Positions 42,577 through 51,830 of a stretch of DNA of 64,000 nucleotides are shown here, in pieces. Position 1 is the first letter of the stretch, and each line of letters opens with the position of its first letter. This DNA comes from Marinobacter sp. Arc7-DN-1 (GTDB lineage Bacteria; Pseudomonadota; Gammaproteobacteria; Pseudomonadales; Oleiphilaceae), in assembly GCF_003441595.1 (NCBI RefSeq), contig NZ_CP031848.1, forward strand, positions 2,666,001 to 2,730,000, read 5' to 3'. The notes beneath the pieces are model-generated. The model searched no databases. It was given only the letters and a program-made list of their open reading frames with translations, and was not told the origin of the DNA. The translations under genes and the position numbers were made by a program.

Positions 42577-44469
42577 ATGAGCAATCTGATTGCCGCCTGC
42601 GTCGGCGACATGCACGTTTGCCCGATCAAAGGGCACGGCTCCTCCCCCATCATGCCCAACGGCTCCAGCATCCTTGTTGAAGGTAAACCCATTGCCCGGG
42701 TGGGCGATGTCACCGGCTGCGGTGCCGTTATTACTCAAGGCTACCCACTGGCGTTGGCTGATGGTATGCCTGTGGCGTACCTTGGCAGCCCCACCAATCA
42801 TGGTGGTTCCATTGTCAGCGGTAATCCACGAGTGATTTTGGGTGTGGCCACTAACACGGCACCGGTTGTGGATTTCGCCATGGCTGGCACACTGGATGAC
42901 AAAGGCCAACTTACCCGCGCCGCCAAAAAGTTGCTGGACAAAGACCCGCAGGAATTTGTTCGCAAAGCCGCTCAGAAGGGTGCGTTGATTGACGAAGGCT
43001 TGCCGGACGAAGAACCGGAAGATTCCCCCGCTGAAGAAGATCGCCCCAAGGTTCGGGTAGAGGCTGGCATCTTTTTCGACGGCACTGGCAATAACCGCGA
43101 CAACACCCAGACGTATCAGCAGCAGATGGACGAGTGTCTGACGGCCAATGATGCCGGAGCCATTTCAGAAGAAGAATGCAGCAGCGAACTGTCGCAGATC
43201 ATGGAGGGCAGTTACCTTAATGCGGAAACCAATGTCTCCAAGTTAGAGCGAATGTATCAGCAGGGCCAAGTCCAGAGTGGCGACCGCGACCAAGTTCACC
43301 GCATTTCATCTTACGTATCCGGTGTGGGTACAAAGTCCGGAGAAGCTGACGATGGCCCCAGCATGGGACTCGGCCTTGGCGAACAAGGGATACTCAAGAA
43401 AATCGATCAAGGCTGTGCCAATCTGGCGATTGACGTTTTTGATTATGTCAGCGAACCCATAGATGAACTGATTCTTGACGTTTTCGGCTTCAGCCGTGGC
43501 GCGGCGACTGCGCGGCATTTTGTCAGGCGGGAGGTTCGTGACACAACGGGTTCCTTATATGGTGAATATAAGGGAAGGTTAGTCAGAGCATTCGAGCGGC
43601 AGGGCATCCCATGGCCCAAGAAAGTTACCGTTCGTTTTGTCGGCCTGTTCGATACTGTTGCGGGGATTGCCGACCTCGGCAATCTGGACGTATCGGCTCA
43701 CGATGCAGAAACCGGACGTATCAACGTCAACCTACGGCCGGAGGATGCCGAACGAGTCGTTCAGTTTGCCGCGAGGGATGAGCGTCGGCACAACTTCTCA
43801 CTCAACAGCCTCAGGGGTGAGTCCGGCAGCTTGCCGGACCACTTCAGCGAATGGGTGTTGCCTGGTGTCCACTCTGATATTGGCGGCGGTTACCCGGATC
43901 GCTTCCGGGAACGGATTGAAGTTCGCCCGCCCCTGGTCGTCAAAGGAAAGGACCGTCGTAATCCCGAAGCCAGTTTCGAATTCTCCCGCATGTTGCAGGA
44001 ACGGGCGCTGATTAAAAACGAGGCTTGGATTGGGCCACTTAACCCACTCGCCACACTTGAAATTGAACAGGAGCGCTCACGTGGTTTGCCTGGTGGCGAC
44101 ATCACGCTTCGCCTTTGGCTGGACCGCGAGGTTCGTGGTGAATACTCCCGTATTCCGCTGTACCTGATGCATAAGTTGGCGGTGGATGCTGGTGTGCCTT
44201 TTGATGTGATTGATCCTGAAGACTCGTCACTTTCTCTTCCTGATGAGTTAATAACCGTCGCCAGAAATCTCGCGGCCCATGTCTGGCATGGCGGTCCGCT
44301 GTTGATGACACCGGAATCCAGAGCACTACTGAAACAGCGATATATTCACCATTCCGATCATTACCTGCTTCTTGGCCCCTTATACCCTTTCAAGCCCGGC
44401 GAGTATGGCCGCCGAACCGTCCATCCGAATAAAGGGCAATGGATTGAGGGGGAATACCATGAGTATTAA
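42577..44469 (+). CDS. PAAR-Tle1 (DUF2235) type VI secretion phospholipase effector
   Basis: 630 residues. Residues 1-92 form a PAAR domain (MPNGSSILVEGKPIARVGD, NHGGSIVSGNPRVILG), the sharp tip that sits on VgrG of a type VI secretion spike. From about 160 the Tle1/DUF2235 lipase fold follows: FFDGTGNNRDNTQ, the nucleophile elbow GFSRGAA (serine near residue 306), VRFVGLFDTVAGI and GVHSDIGGGYPD with the other catalytic residues near 432-434. Tle1 enzymes cleave phospholipids of rival cells. It is the first gene of a cassette bounded by attC sites 1 and 2; GAAAGGAA precedes the start. No VgrG or T6SS structural gene is in the window, so it relies on a machine elsewhere. Confidence 0.88.
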   Translation: MSNLIAACVGDMHVCPIKGHGSSPIMPNGSSILVEGKPIARVGDVTGCGAVITQGYPLALADGMPVAYLGSPTNHGGSIVSGNPRVILGVATNTAPVVDFAMAGTLDDKGQLTRAAKKLLDKDPQEFVRKAAQKGALIDEGLPDEEPEDSPAEEDRPKVRVEAGIFFDGTGNNRDNTQTYQQQMDECLTANDAGAISEEECSSELSQIMEGSYLNAETNVSKLERMYQQGQVQSGDRDQVHRISSYVSGVGTKSGEADDGPSMGLGLGEQGILKKIDQGCANLAIDVFDYVSEPIDELILDVFGFSRGAATARHFVRREVRDTTGSLYGEYKGRLVRAFERQGIPWPKKVTVRFVGLFDTVAGIADLGNLDVSAHDAETGRINVNLRPEDAERVVQFAARDERRHNFSLNSLRGESGSLPDHFSEWVLPGVHSDIGGGYPDRFRERIEVRPPLVVKGKDRRNPEASFEFSRMLQERALIKNEAWIGPLNPLATLEIEQERSRGLPGGDITLRLWLDREVRGEYSRIPLYLMHKLAVDAGVPFDVIDPEDSSLSLPDELITVARNLAAHVWHGGPLLMTPESRALLKQRYIHHSDHYLLLGPLYPFKPGEYGRRTVHPNKGQWIEGEYHEY

Positions 44470-45082
44470 AACGCTCGTCGTCAGTCTTTGCGTTTTTTTG
44501 CTTCTGGGGTGTTCGGATCACACTGAATCAGAAGAACCAACGTATGGCCCGGATCCCTCCTATCGAAGTATCTCCGTTGTGGTGCCGCAACACTACGATG
44601 CATGGGTGGAGACTTTTATCCTCGAATCTGTGTCGGGTGAAATCGGTTGGCGGGCACCCATCGGCATAATCACCTGCTGTTGGAAACATCCGTCTGGAAA
44701 AAACGCAGAATGGCAGGCAATGCCGGGGCTGGTGCTCATCAAGTGGTTTTCGTTTGCAGAACAGCAATCTTACCGGGCGTTGATCAAACTAGAGAATGCT
44801 CGAGAAATCGAAGATAAAATGAAACAAATCACCAAACTTGAGCGGTATGGCAATATTCTTGAGGTACCTCGTTACAACCTCGTATTTGGTCTGGCACCTG
44901 GAGGAACAGTGGTTGTCTGGATCATGAACGGGGCGGAAAATGCGATTGAAGTGGGGCGGTACGAGGCTACGCCTTACGATCACAAAAAAGAAGGCGAGGT
45001 CTACACTAGGCGTACGGAGAGTTATCTTGAAAGGCAGGGAGATTTTCTTCAAGAAAACGGAATACGATACGACGGTTGGTGA
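44459..45082 (+). CDS. putative Tle1 immunity lipoprotein (DUF2931-like)
   Basis: 207 residues. N-terminal lipobox LLLGC with the lipidated cysteine at residue 18, so it is anchored to a membrane facing the periplasm, where a Tle1 phospholipase acts. The body (HYDAWVETFILE, KWFSFAEQQSYRALIKLE) resembles DUF2931 proteins, which I recall next to Tle1-type effectors. The ATG overlaps the effector gene by 11 bases behind GAGGGGGA, a sign of coupled translation. Position, overlap and periplasmic targeting make immunity to the upstream effector the best reading; the family name is tentative. Confidence 0.68.
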   Translation: MSIKTLVVSLCVFLLLGCSDHTESEEPTYGPDPSYRSISVVVPQHYDAWVETFILESVSGEIGWRAPIGIITCCWKHPSGKNAEWQAMPGLVLIKWFSFAEQQSYRALIKLENAREIEDKMKQITKLERYGNILEVPRYNLVFGLAPGGTVVVWIMNGAENAIEVGRYEATPYDHKKEGEVYTRRTESYLERQGDFLQENGIRYDGW

Positions 45083-45112
45083 ACGTTTGCTTTTGACCTT
45101 CGAGGCAGGCCC

Positions 45113-45187
45113 ACATAATGCCATGCACCGGATGCCAAACCCTCCGCTTCGCTCCGGTTTTGTCACCGGTGATAGCGGGCGTTATGT
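45113..45187 (+). repeat. attC site 2
   Basis: R'' ACATAAT at 45113-45119 and R' GTTATGT at 45181-45187, 75 bases, with inner CTCCGCTTCGCTCCGG and CACCGGTG stems. It closes the 2.6-kb effector/immunity cassette, whose own start is GTTATGT at 42481; one arm mismatch. Confidence 0.7.
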
Positions 45188-45211
45188 GTTACTGCCAAGG
45201 AGTAGGTTCTT

Positions 45212-45544
45212 TTGCCTGAGTTGAAAACCATTGGCCTATTCTTCGTTACCGCTTTAGCGGAGATTGTTGGCTGTTATTTACCCTATCTCTGGCTTCGCGA
45301 AGGTAAAACTATCTGGCTTCTGGTACCAGGTGCGCTGAGTCTTGCGGCATTTGCTTGGCTGCTGTCATTACATCCGACCGCTGCGGGTAGAGTCTATGCT
45401 GCGTATGGTGGCGTTTATATTTTCATGGCAATTCTCTGGCTGTGGGCAGTGGATGGCATCCGTCCAACGGCCTGGGACTTGGTTGGCTCAGCAGTCGCTT
45501 TAGTGGGCATGGCAATCATCATGTTTGCGCCGCGCACTACATAA
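45212..45544 (+). CDS. ynfA: YnfA (UPF0060) membrane protein
   Basis: 110 residues, TTG start with AAGGAG ahead. Four membrane segments and near-complete likeness to E. coli Ynf[44 protein letters not shown] (in part) and [15 protein letters not shown]. YnfA resembles small multidrug resistance proteins, and efflux activity has been proposed for it. A one-gene cassette: core GTTATGT at 45181 and closing arm ACATAAT at 45539, where the TAA stop falls inside the arm. Confidence 0.88.
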   Translation: MPELKTIGLFFVTALAEIVGCYLPYLWLREGKTIWLLVPGALSLAAFAWLLSLHPTAAGRVYAAYGGVYIFMAILWLWAVDGIRPTAWDLVGSAVALVGMAIIMFAPRTT

Positions 45545-47503
45545 TCGGGTAGCCGGGGGTATTTAACCCCCAGCCCCCACAACACCCTGCATGCGGCTCC
45601 GCACAGGGCGTTTCACCGGGAATGGTGAAGCTTGATCCATCCATCACGCAGCGATACCAGACCCTCGGCTTTCAGATAGTCATTGGATAATGCCTGCTGA
45701 ATGCCGGGCGTCTTGGAGCTACGCCAGGGACCTTTACTGGTAATGCCACACGCTACGGCGGCCTGCACGTGCACACCCAACTTCATCAGGCTCCTGACTT
45801 TGGTTCGCGGTTTGCGCCACTGTCGTCAGTAGGCCATTCGCACGCGGCGACGAATCCAGTGATCCAGATCGCAGCAGCGTTGGTAGCCGGTGGCGATGCC
45901 GAAGTAGTTGATCCAGCCCCGAAGGTACTGGCTTACCTTGAAAAGCTGGTAGTGCATCGACACACCCCAGTTCCGATTCGTCAGTTCCCGGATACGTTGC
46001 TTGAACTTGCGCAGCGTGTCCGGGTGCCAATGGATCTGGGTTCCCTTGAAGGTGAAGCCCAGGAACTTGCTGTCATTGGTTCTGACCACCCGGCTCTTGG
46101 TGGTGTTGACCGTCAGTTTCAGGCGGTGTTCGAGGAAGTGGCTGATGCTGGCCAGCACCCGGTCGCCCGCGCGGCGGCTGTTCACCACAATGGTGAAGTC
46201 GTCCGCGTAGCGGGCAAACCGATGGCCCCGCCGTTCCAGTTCTTTATCCAGCGGGTCGAGCATAATGTTGGCCAGCAGGGGTGACAATGGGCCACCCTGT
46301 GGGACACCTTCCCGACTCTCCAGATAGAGCTGGTTATCGATAATCCCAGCTCGCAGGTACCGGGCAATCAGTCCCAGCAAACGCTTGTCCCGGACCTTGT
46401 GGCCCAGGTGTGTCATCAGCAGGTCGTGATTGACCCGGTCGAAGAACTTCGACAGGTCCACATCCACGGTAAAGCGTCGCCCTTCCTTGAGAGCGCTTTG
46501 TACCCGTCGCACCGCCTGGTGCGCGTTCCGCCCCGGACGGAAGCCGTAGCTGTCCGCTGAGAATCCCGGGTCGAACAGGGGCATCAGGATCTGGGCAATG
46601 GCTTGCTGAATCACCCGGTCTGTCACCGTCGGGATGCCAAGCTGGCGCTTGCCACCGTCCGGGTTTTGTCGATCTCAACCCGGTTGCACCGGCGCTGGTG
46701 GTAATCGCCCGATGCGAATCGACTGCTGGGCCACACTCCAATGGCCGCCCTTTACCCAGGCGGAAACTCCTCGATGGTCATTATGCCATCGATACCCGCC
46801 GCTCCCTATTGGCTCGAACCTGCTTTCCAGGCTTGTTGTAGATTAGCCCCGGCTGCAGATACCGCATCGAGTAGATCTTCACTAAAGGCTGGCTTCGTGA
46901 CCGTACGCTGAGTCACGTCATTGCCGGGCGGCATTCGTGCGTCAAGTCGGTCAGGCTCCTCCTTTATTTCCGGTGTTAGGCCCTTCACCTGTCCCGACCA
47001 TTACGACGGGCGTTTGGCTACTAGTGGCCGCTGCTGACTTCTGCTCAATCACCGGTGGGGTTACCCCCATCGGCGCTATCGGTGTCCATCTCATTCGCTC
47101 GCAACCGCCGATGGCAACGGCTGCGCCCAGGCTTGATCGACCAGTGGCCTGACTGGTAATTAACCGATCGCTCGTTGAGCAGATCCCGATGCGTCGGACC
47201 GCCCCAGATAAGAGCATGCACTGTCACTGCACTGCTGCATCATTTACGGTGGCCGTTAGATCACGTGGCTTCGTCGTCTGGTGCCAACTCGCCTTCAGCC
47301 TACGCCTCATATGATGTTCTTGTTCATCAGCTCGCAGTTTTGCTAGCGGCTTACTTCCGGCCGGCGTTCCGGAGACCGCCCCTCACGGGTTGGCCCTTGC
47401 CATTCGCTAGTGGTTAGCGTTCAATCGGGTAAAACCGGCTAAACGGTGATCTTCCCACAGGGGACTTTCACCCCATAAGTTCATGCCCATGCTGGGCGTA
47501 CAC
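45544..47503 (-). mobile_element. group IIC-type intron A, decayed, in the R'' arm of attC 3
   Basis: On the minus strand it starts GTGTACGCCC (47503) with GGGTGAAAGTCCC shortly after and ends in CCCGAT (45549-45544), followed by TATGT, the attC arm. It carries a damaged reverse transcriptase. Length about 1960 bases. It is inserted at the same arm motif as introns B, D and E, but in the other arm of attC 3 and on the other strand. Confidence 0.8.
45826..46988 (-). pseudogene. ltrA: group II intron reverse transcriptase/maturase of intron A, frameshifted
   Basis: The 45826-46626 frame is a good RT core: GVPQGGPLSPLLANIMLDPL, FARYADDFTIVV with the catalytic YADD, and a maturase-like LRGWINYFGIATGYQ. 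The N-terminus is broken: FSEDLLDAVSAAGANLQQAW is readable at 46806-46988 in one frame and VDGMT-EEFP-AWVKGGHWS-like pieces in others between 46630 and 46800. The C-terminus ends early at RRRVRMAY compared with intron B. It cannot make a full protein. Confidence 0.8.
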
Positions 47504-47575
47504 AAGTCGATCAAGTTCGTTCCGGCCGTTGGCCTCCACCGGACGCCCTTTACAGGGCGCCGCTTATCTTCGCGT
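47504..47575 (+). repeat. core of attC 3, held between two divergent introns
   Basis: 72 bases, including TTCCGGCCGTTGGCCTCCAC and GGACGCCC, the shared attC core of this array, ending in TTCGCGT. Its R'' arm was split by intron A (ACATA remains at 45539-45543) and its R' arm by intron B (TAAATC continues at 49485). The 5' ends of the two introns face each other across it. Confidence 0.75.
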
Positions 47576-49484
47576 GTGTGCCAGGCATGGCACCAGACTT
47601 GTCGGGTGAAAGTCCCGATACCAGGTATTCGCAGAGCCGAAGGTTAGCGAAAGGGCAAGGGCAAACCCGCGAGGGAATGTCTGGAGGAAGCCCAACGCAA
47701 AATGGCGGGATGACGAACAGGAACTGGATATGAGGTGTGACGTCGGTGGGGCCAGTGGGCACGTGACCATTAAGCCCTCCATCTGCATTTGGCCGGCGTT
47801 TTATAAATCCAGCATCTACGCAATGAAAGTCTGGTGTCTTACCCTGGGAGATCTCCTGTAGCTGCGCTGGGACGCTGCGTGCAGCCGAAAACCGCTGGGG
47901 GCTGAGTGATTGGCCCCGACCGCACAGGAGAAGTCAGCAGAAGGCATAGTACCGCGGATTACTCGGCAGGCATGGCCTGAAGTGAATGTCGGCGGGAAGG
48001 CCCGAACGGTGCCCTTTACCGGGCTTAAATGAAGAGAGCAGTCACTGTCGCGATGAGACCCCACAAGGCACCGGAGAAAGAGCAAACGCTGTCCCTGGAA
48101 ACAGGGGGTGAAGTAGTGGCTGGATCCGGCAGGGAAGACACTCCGGTTGTTCACGATCGACTGATGGAACGGGTGCTGGAGAGGGACAACCTGCGCCGCG
48201 CTTTCCGTCAGGTCAAACGCAACAAAGGAAGCGCAGGGATAGACGGCATGACCGTTGACGACCTGACCGCCTTTGTAAAACAGCACTGGCCCAGCATCGC
48301 GGCACAGCTACTGGCGGGCGACTACCGGCCCCAGCCGGTTCGTCAGGTAGAGATACCCAAGCCCAAAGGTGGCGTGCGCAAACTGGGCATCCCGACCGTA
48401 CTCGACCGCTTGATCCAACAGGCGTTGCTCCAGGTCTTGCAGGCGGAGTGGGACGGAAGCTTCTCCCATTCCAGCTATGGCTTCCGACCGGGGCGTTCCG
48501 CCCATCAGGCCATCCACCAAGCCCAGCGTTATATCAACAAAGGCTACCGATGGACCGTGGACATGGATCTGGAAAAGTTCTTTGACCGGGTCAACCACGA
48601 CAAACTGATGACGTTGGTGAAGCGGCGAGTCACGGATGAGCGGGTACTCAAACTGATCAACAGCTACCTCAAGGCAGGCGCTTTGGTGGGAGATGTCTGG
48701 GCTCCGGCTTCGGAAGGCACCCCACAGGGTGGTCCACTGTCACCGCTATTAGCAAACCTGTTGCTCGACGAACTGGACAAGGAACTGGAGCGACGTGGCC
48801 ACCGGTTCGTCCGCTACGCGGACGACTGCAACATCTACGTCAAGAGCCAGCGTTCAGGGCAGAGAGTACTGGCGAGCATCACCGGCTACTTGCGTCGCCG
48901 ACTGAAACTGGTGGTGAATGAGGAAAAGAGTGCTGTTGGTCGCCCCTGGGAGCGGGTGTTCCTGGGGTTCACGTTCACTCGTAGAGGTGGGGAAAAGCGC
49001 CGCAAGGTGAGCGAAGACGCGATCCGGCAGTTCAAGTATCGCGTGCGGAAGATCACCCGGCGAACGCGGGGCCGAACCATGCAAACGGTGATCGACGAGT
49101 TGGCGGTGTACCTGAGGGGCTGGAAAGGCCACTACGGTTTTGCGCAAGTGAAATCGCCGATCCAGGACCTGGAAAAGTGGGTGCGGCGCAAGCTACGTTG
49201 CTATCACCTGAAGCAATGGGGACGATCCGGCTACCGCCAGTTGTGCAAGCGCGGAGTGAGTGTAAGACTGGCCTGGAATACGGCCAAGTCGGCTCATGGC
49301 CCGTGGCGTTTGAGCCGCAGTCCGGGATTGGCGCAAGCCTTACCCCGACAGTATTTTATGTCGATGGGGTTACCGGACCTTGTGGATCGCTGAACAACTC
49401 AATCAACCGAACCGCCGTGGTACGTGATCCGTATGCCCGGTGGTGTGGGGGGAGCGGGGCTGTGAGGCCTCGCCCTATCCCGAT
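47576..49484 (+). mobile_element. group IIC-type intron B, apparently intact
   Basis: Starts GTGTGCCAGGCATGG, has GGGTGAAAGTCCCGATACC in domain I, an intact RT, a domain V stem (ACCGCCGTGG...GTATGCCCGGTGGT, 49410-49443) and domain VI, and ends CCCTATCCCGAT. It separates GCGT from TAAATC, i.e. it cuts the attC R' arm after its second base. The class C reading rests on the CGC in domain V, lack of an endonuclease domain and the attC target. Confidence 0.85.
48029..49393 (+). CDS. ltrA: group II intron reverse transcriptase/maturase, intact
   Basis: 454 residues. RT domain with NKGSAGIDGMTVDDL, IPKPKGGVRKLGIPTVLDR, SYGFRPGRSAHQA, TVDMDLEKFFDRVNHD, GTPQGGPLSPLLANLLLDEL and the catalytic FVRYADDCNIYV near residue 262; then the maturase (thumb/X) domain with LRGWKGHYGFAQVKSPIQDL. 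No HNH endonuclease, normal for class C. It splices its own intron and copies it into new sites. As the only complete maturase here it could also act on the ORF-less copies D and E. Confidence 0.93.
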   Translation: MKRAVTVAMRPHKAPEKEQTLSLETGGEVVAGSGREDTPVVHDRLMERVLERDNLRRAFRQVKRNKGSAGIDGMTVDDLTAFVKQHWPSIAAQLLAGDYRPQPVRQVEIPKPKGGVRKLGIPTVLDRLIQQALLQVLQAEWDGSFSHSSYGFRPGRSAHQAIHQAQRYINKGYRWTVDMDLEKFFDRVNHDKLMTLVKRRVTDERVLKLINSYLKAGALVGDVWAPASEGTPQGGPLSPLLANLLLDELDKELERRGHRFVRYADDCNIYVKSQRSGQRVLASITGYLRRRLKLVVNEEKSAVGRPWERVFLGFTFTRRGGEKRRKVSEDAIRQFKYRVRKITRRTRGRTMQTVIDELAVYLRGWKGHYGFAQVKSPIQDLEKWVRRKLRCYHLKQWGRSGYRQLCKRGVSVRLAWNTAKSAHGPWRLSRSPGLAQALPRQYFMSMGLPDLVDR

Positions 49485-49488
49485 TAAA

Positions 49489-49743
49489 TCAGTAGTGGTA
49501 CCGGAGCTGGGCAATGAGCAAAGCGTCATCCGTGACCTTGTAAACGATGCGGTGTTCTTCGTTAATTCGGCGGGACCAGTAACCAGCGAGGCTGTGTTTG
49601 AGGGGTTCCGGTTTGCCCACTCCCTCGAATGGTTCTCGTTTGATCTCCTTGATAAGCTTGTTGATTCGGTTCAGGATTTTTTTGTCGGTTTTCTGCCAGT
49701 ACAGATAGTCTTCCCAGGCGTTCTCGGAGAAGATAAGTTTCAT
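49489..49743 (-). CDS. yoeB: YoeB family toxin (ribosome-dependent mRNA endonuclease)
   Basis: 84 residues, typical length: MKLIFSENAWEDYLYWQKTDKKI, EGVGKPEPLKHSLAGYWSRRIN (in part) and EEHRIVYKVTDDALLIAQLRYHY, with the catalytic Glu/Arg/His pattern and the conserved C-terminal HY. Cuts mRNA on the ribosome when free of YefM. Its start overlaps the yefM stop by four bases. It reads against the cassette direction, so it depends on its own promoter. Confidence 0.9.
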   Translation of the reverse strand: MKLIFSENAWEDYLYWQKTDKKILNRINKLIKEIKREPFEGVGKPEPLKHSLAGYWSRRINEEHRIVYKVTDDALLIAQLRYHY

Positions 49744-49991
49744 TCAAGAAGTTCCTTTTCCTGCCCACCGCCTTGCTCCAGTTCGGCAACGGATTCCAGC
49801 AAACGACGGGCGTTTTTGGGAGCGCGCAGAAGGTATGCGGTCTCTTGCAACGCCTCATAGTCCTCAAGGGAGATCATCACAACGGATTGCGACTTGCTTC
49901 GGGTGATGACCACAGGAGAATGGTCTTCACAGACCTGCTCCATGGTTTTTGCTAGATTGGTTCTAGCGGCTGTGTAGCTAATGGCATCCAT
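49740..49991 (-). CDS. yefM: YefM family antitoxin
   Basis: 83 residues from the ATG at 49991 (MDAISYTAARTNLAKTMEQV), followed by the Phd/YefM fold with VVITRSKSQSVVMISLEDYEALQETAYLL and an acidic disordered tail that blocks YoeB. Upstream, 50000-50040 carries several TGTACA-like half-sites (CTGTACAG, TGTGCAG, CGTACAT), the core known for YefM operators, so it probably autoregulates the pair. Confidence 0.88.
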   Translation of the reverse strand: MDAISYTAARTNLAKTMEQVCEDHSPVVITRSKSQSVVMISLEDYEALQETAYLLRAPKNARRLLESVAELEQGGGQEKELLE

Positions 49992-50045
49992 AAGGCTGCT
50001 CCTGTACAGAATGTTGTTCCTGTGCAGAATACCGTACATAGAAGG

Positions 50046-50123
50046 ATTTAACAATTGGCTGCACAGCGACCGCTTTTCCGCCGCTTCGCGGCTCCAAACC
50101 GGCACGTGAGCCGGGCGTTACTT
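50046..50123 (+). repeat. attC site 4
   Basis: R'' ATTTAAC (50046-50052) and R' GTTACTT (50117-50123). R'' is the exact complement of GTTAAAT, the start of the YefM/YoeB cassette rebuilt across intron B (GT | TAAAT). The inner part (TTTTCCGCCGCTTCGCGGCTCC) matches attC 11 at 58864. Confidence 0.75.
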
Positions 50124-50191
50124 GCGACATGAAGTTGCATGAATATATGTTGTAACCCGATGTTTTTTCCGTAACTGAGCGGATGTCGGAA

Positions 50192-51757
50192 GTGCAACCT
50201 GGTGTTCTACCACCAGTATCCTACCCACCATGCGAAAAGGACTTGGTATGAAGCGTTGGGGACAATGAACCATGGCAATGTCGTAGAGCCTTCAGGGAGG
50301 AAGAAGGTAACCCGTGATGGAGCCGGAGACTCTGCGTCGATGAGATGGGGGAAGAAGCGAAGGGTCTTCTGTAATGGAAGACATACGGATTCAGGATTTG
50401 TCCGACGCGAAAGTGTGCAGACGTCCCCTTGGTGCTTTGGTGCGAGAGAATTTTCGGGATTGATTTTATGAAGGAAGGCAAATGATGGCCGAACAGGCTA
50501 GTGCACCTTCAAGCGATGCACAACGCTGGCAGGCGATTGACTGGCCGGAGGTTGAAAAGCGCGTTTATCGACTGCAGGTGCGTATCGCACAATCTGTTCG
50601 CGAACAAAGGTGGGGCAAGGCGCGTGCTTTGCAGCATCTGTTGTCGCGCTCGTTTGCCGCGAAAGTGCTGTCGGTCAAACGAGTCATAGCCAATAAAGGA
50701 AGTCGCACCGCCGGTGTTGACGGGGTGCTTTGGACGTCACCCGGCCAATACTGGCGCGCGGCGCAAAGACTAGGGACAGCCGGTTATCAAGCGCAACCGC
50801 TGCGCAGGATCTACATCCCGAAAAAGAACGGCGATCGCCGCCCTTTAGGGATACCCACCCTTCACGACCGGGCGATGCAAGCTCTCTATGCGTTGGGGCT
50901 CAAACCCATAGCAGAAACCACCGGAGACCAACACTCCTACGGATTCAGAGAGGGGCGTAGCTTGCACGATGCCTGCAAACAAGGCTTTATCGTACTGGCC
51001 CAAAGAACCGCTGCACAGTGGATTCTGGAAGCCGATATCAAGGCCTGTTTTTGATCGCATCCGCCATATTGGGCAAGGCTTCAACTTCCTGGGCTTTCAC
51101 TACAGGAAATACCGAGGTACCTTGCTGGTCCAGCCGCAAGACGGCAAAACCCGGGAGTTGCTGGAGAAAGTGCGAGGTGTGCTGAAGAAGTACCGTGGCA
51201 TCCCTTTCCACGCTTTACTGGCAAAGCTCAATGCCGTCATCAGAGGCTGGGCCTATGCGTATCGACACGTGGTAGCGAAAGAACGCCTGAGTTACGTCGA
51301 TGACAGGATCTACCCACTGGTTAAAAAGTGGTTACAGCAGGAGCACCGATCCAAGACGTGGGCATGGATCAGAAAGCGCTACCGAGGGCGTTTCAAAGGT
51401 CGTATTGAGTATGGGTGCTATTACCCGACCGCGTCAGGTATGAAGCTCATACGGTTGTTCAAGGCCGGGGACTTGCCGATTCGGTATCATAGCAAAATCC
51501 GCAGTGGTGCCAATCCCTATGACCTGGCGGACAAAGACTACTTCGAAGCGAGAGCCCGAAAGCAGCGGATGAACGCACGACGGGACCGACGATTCCTCAA
51601 CAGTTCGTCGTACGAGAAACTGGCCGCCTGAAGGGAGGCCTTACTGGATATGAATAGGTGGGTCGCCTGCGCGGCCTTCAAAGGGCTTGAGCTGTATGAT
51701 GGGAAACTATCACGTACAGTTCTTATGGGGCGAAGGGCCGCAAGGCCCTTAGCTACC
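50192..51757 (+). mobile_element. group II intron C, a different type, internally deleted
   Basis: Domain V is clear at 51687-51722 (GAGCTGTATG-GGGAAAC-ATCACGTACAGTTC) and domain VI follows (GGGCGAAGGGCCGCAAGGCCC). The 3' end is near CTTAGCTAC; the 5' end is uncertain, with GTGCAACC at 50192 as best guess. It differs from introns A, B, D, E and F and sits about 70 bases after attC 4 rather than in an arm. Confidence 0.65.
50482..51631 (+). pseudogene. ltrA: group II intron reverse transcriptase of intron C, palm domain deleted
   Basis: The N-terminal frame (50482-51054) reads RVYRLQVRIAQSVREQRWGKARALQHLLSRSF (in part), NKGSRTAGVDGV and DQHSYGFREGRSLHDA, then stops just after LEADIKACF. From 51050 another frame continues with DRIRHIGQGFNFLGFHYRKY and the C-terminal maturase region. 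The whole catalytic palm with the YADD box is missing, about 200 codons, with a frame change at the joint. The enzyme cannot work. Confidence 0.85.
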
Positions 51758-51830
51758 AGGTGTGTCAAACTCATCCCCCTCTCAGCACTATCTTCTTTAT
51801 GTTTAGTATCACTTTTGATACCATTGAGTG

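Noticed and set aside
42577-45082. A complete type VI secretion cluster
   Set aside because: Only the PAAR-lipase effector and its partner are present. No VgrG, Hcp, TssB/C or ClpV gene is in the window.
48029-51631. Reverse transcriptases as retron or diversity-generating-retroelement components
   Set aside because: They carry the maturase domain and lie within sequences that have group II intron 5' ends, domain V and domain VI. No variable or template repeat and no msr/msd-type RNA was seen.
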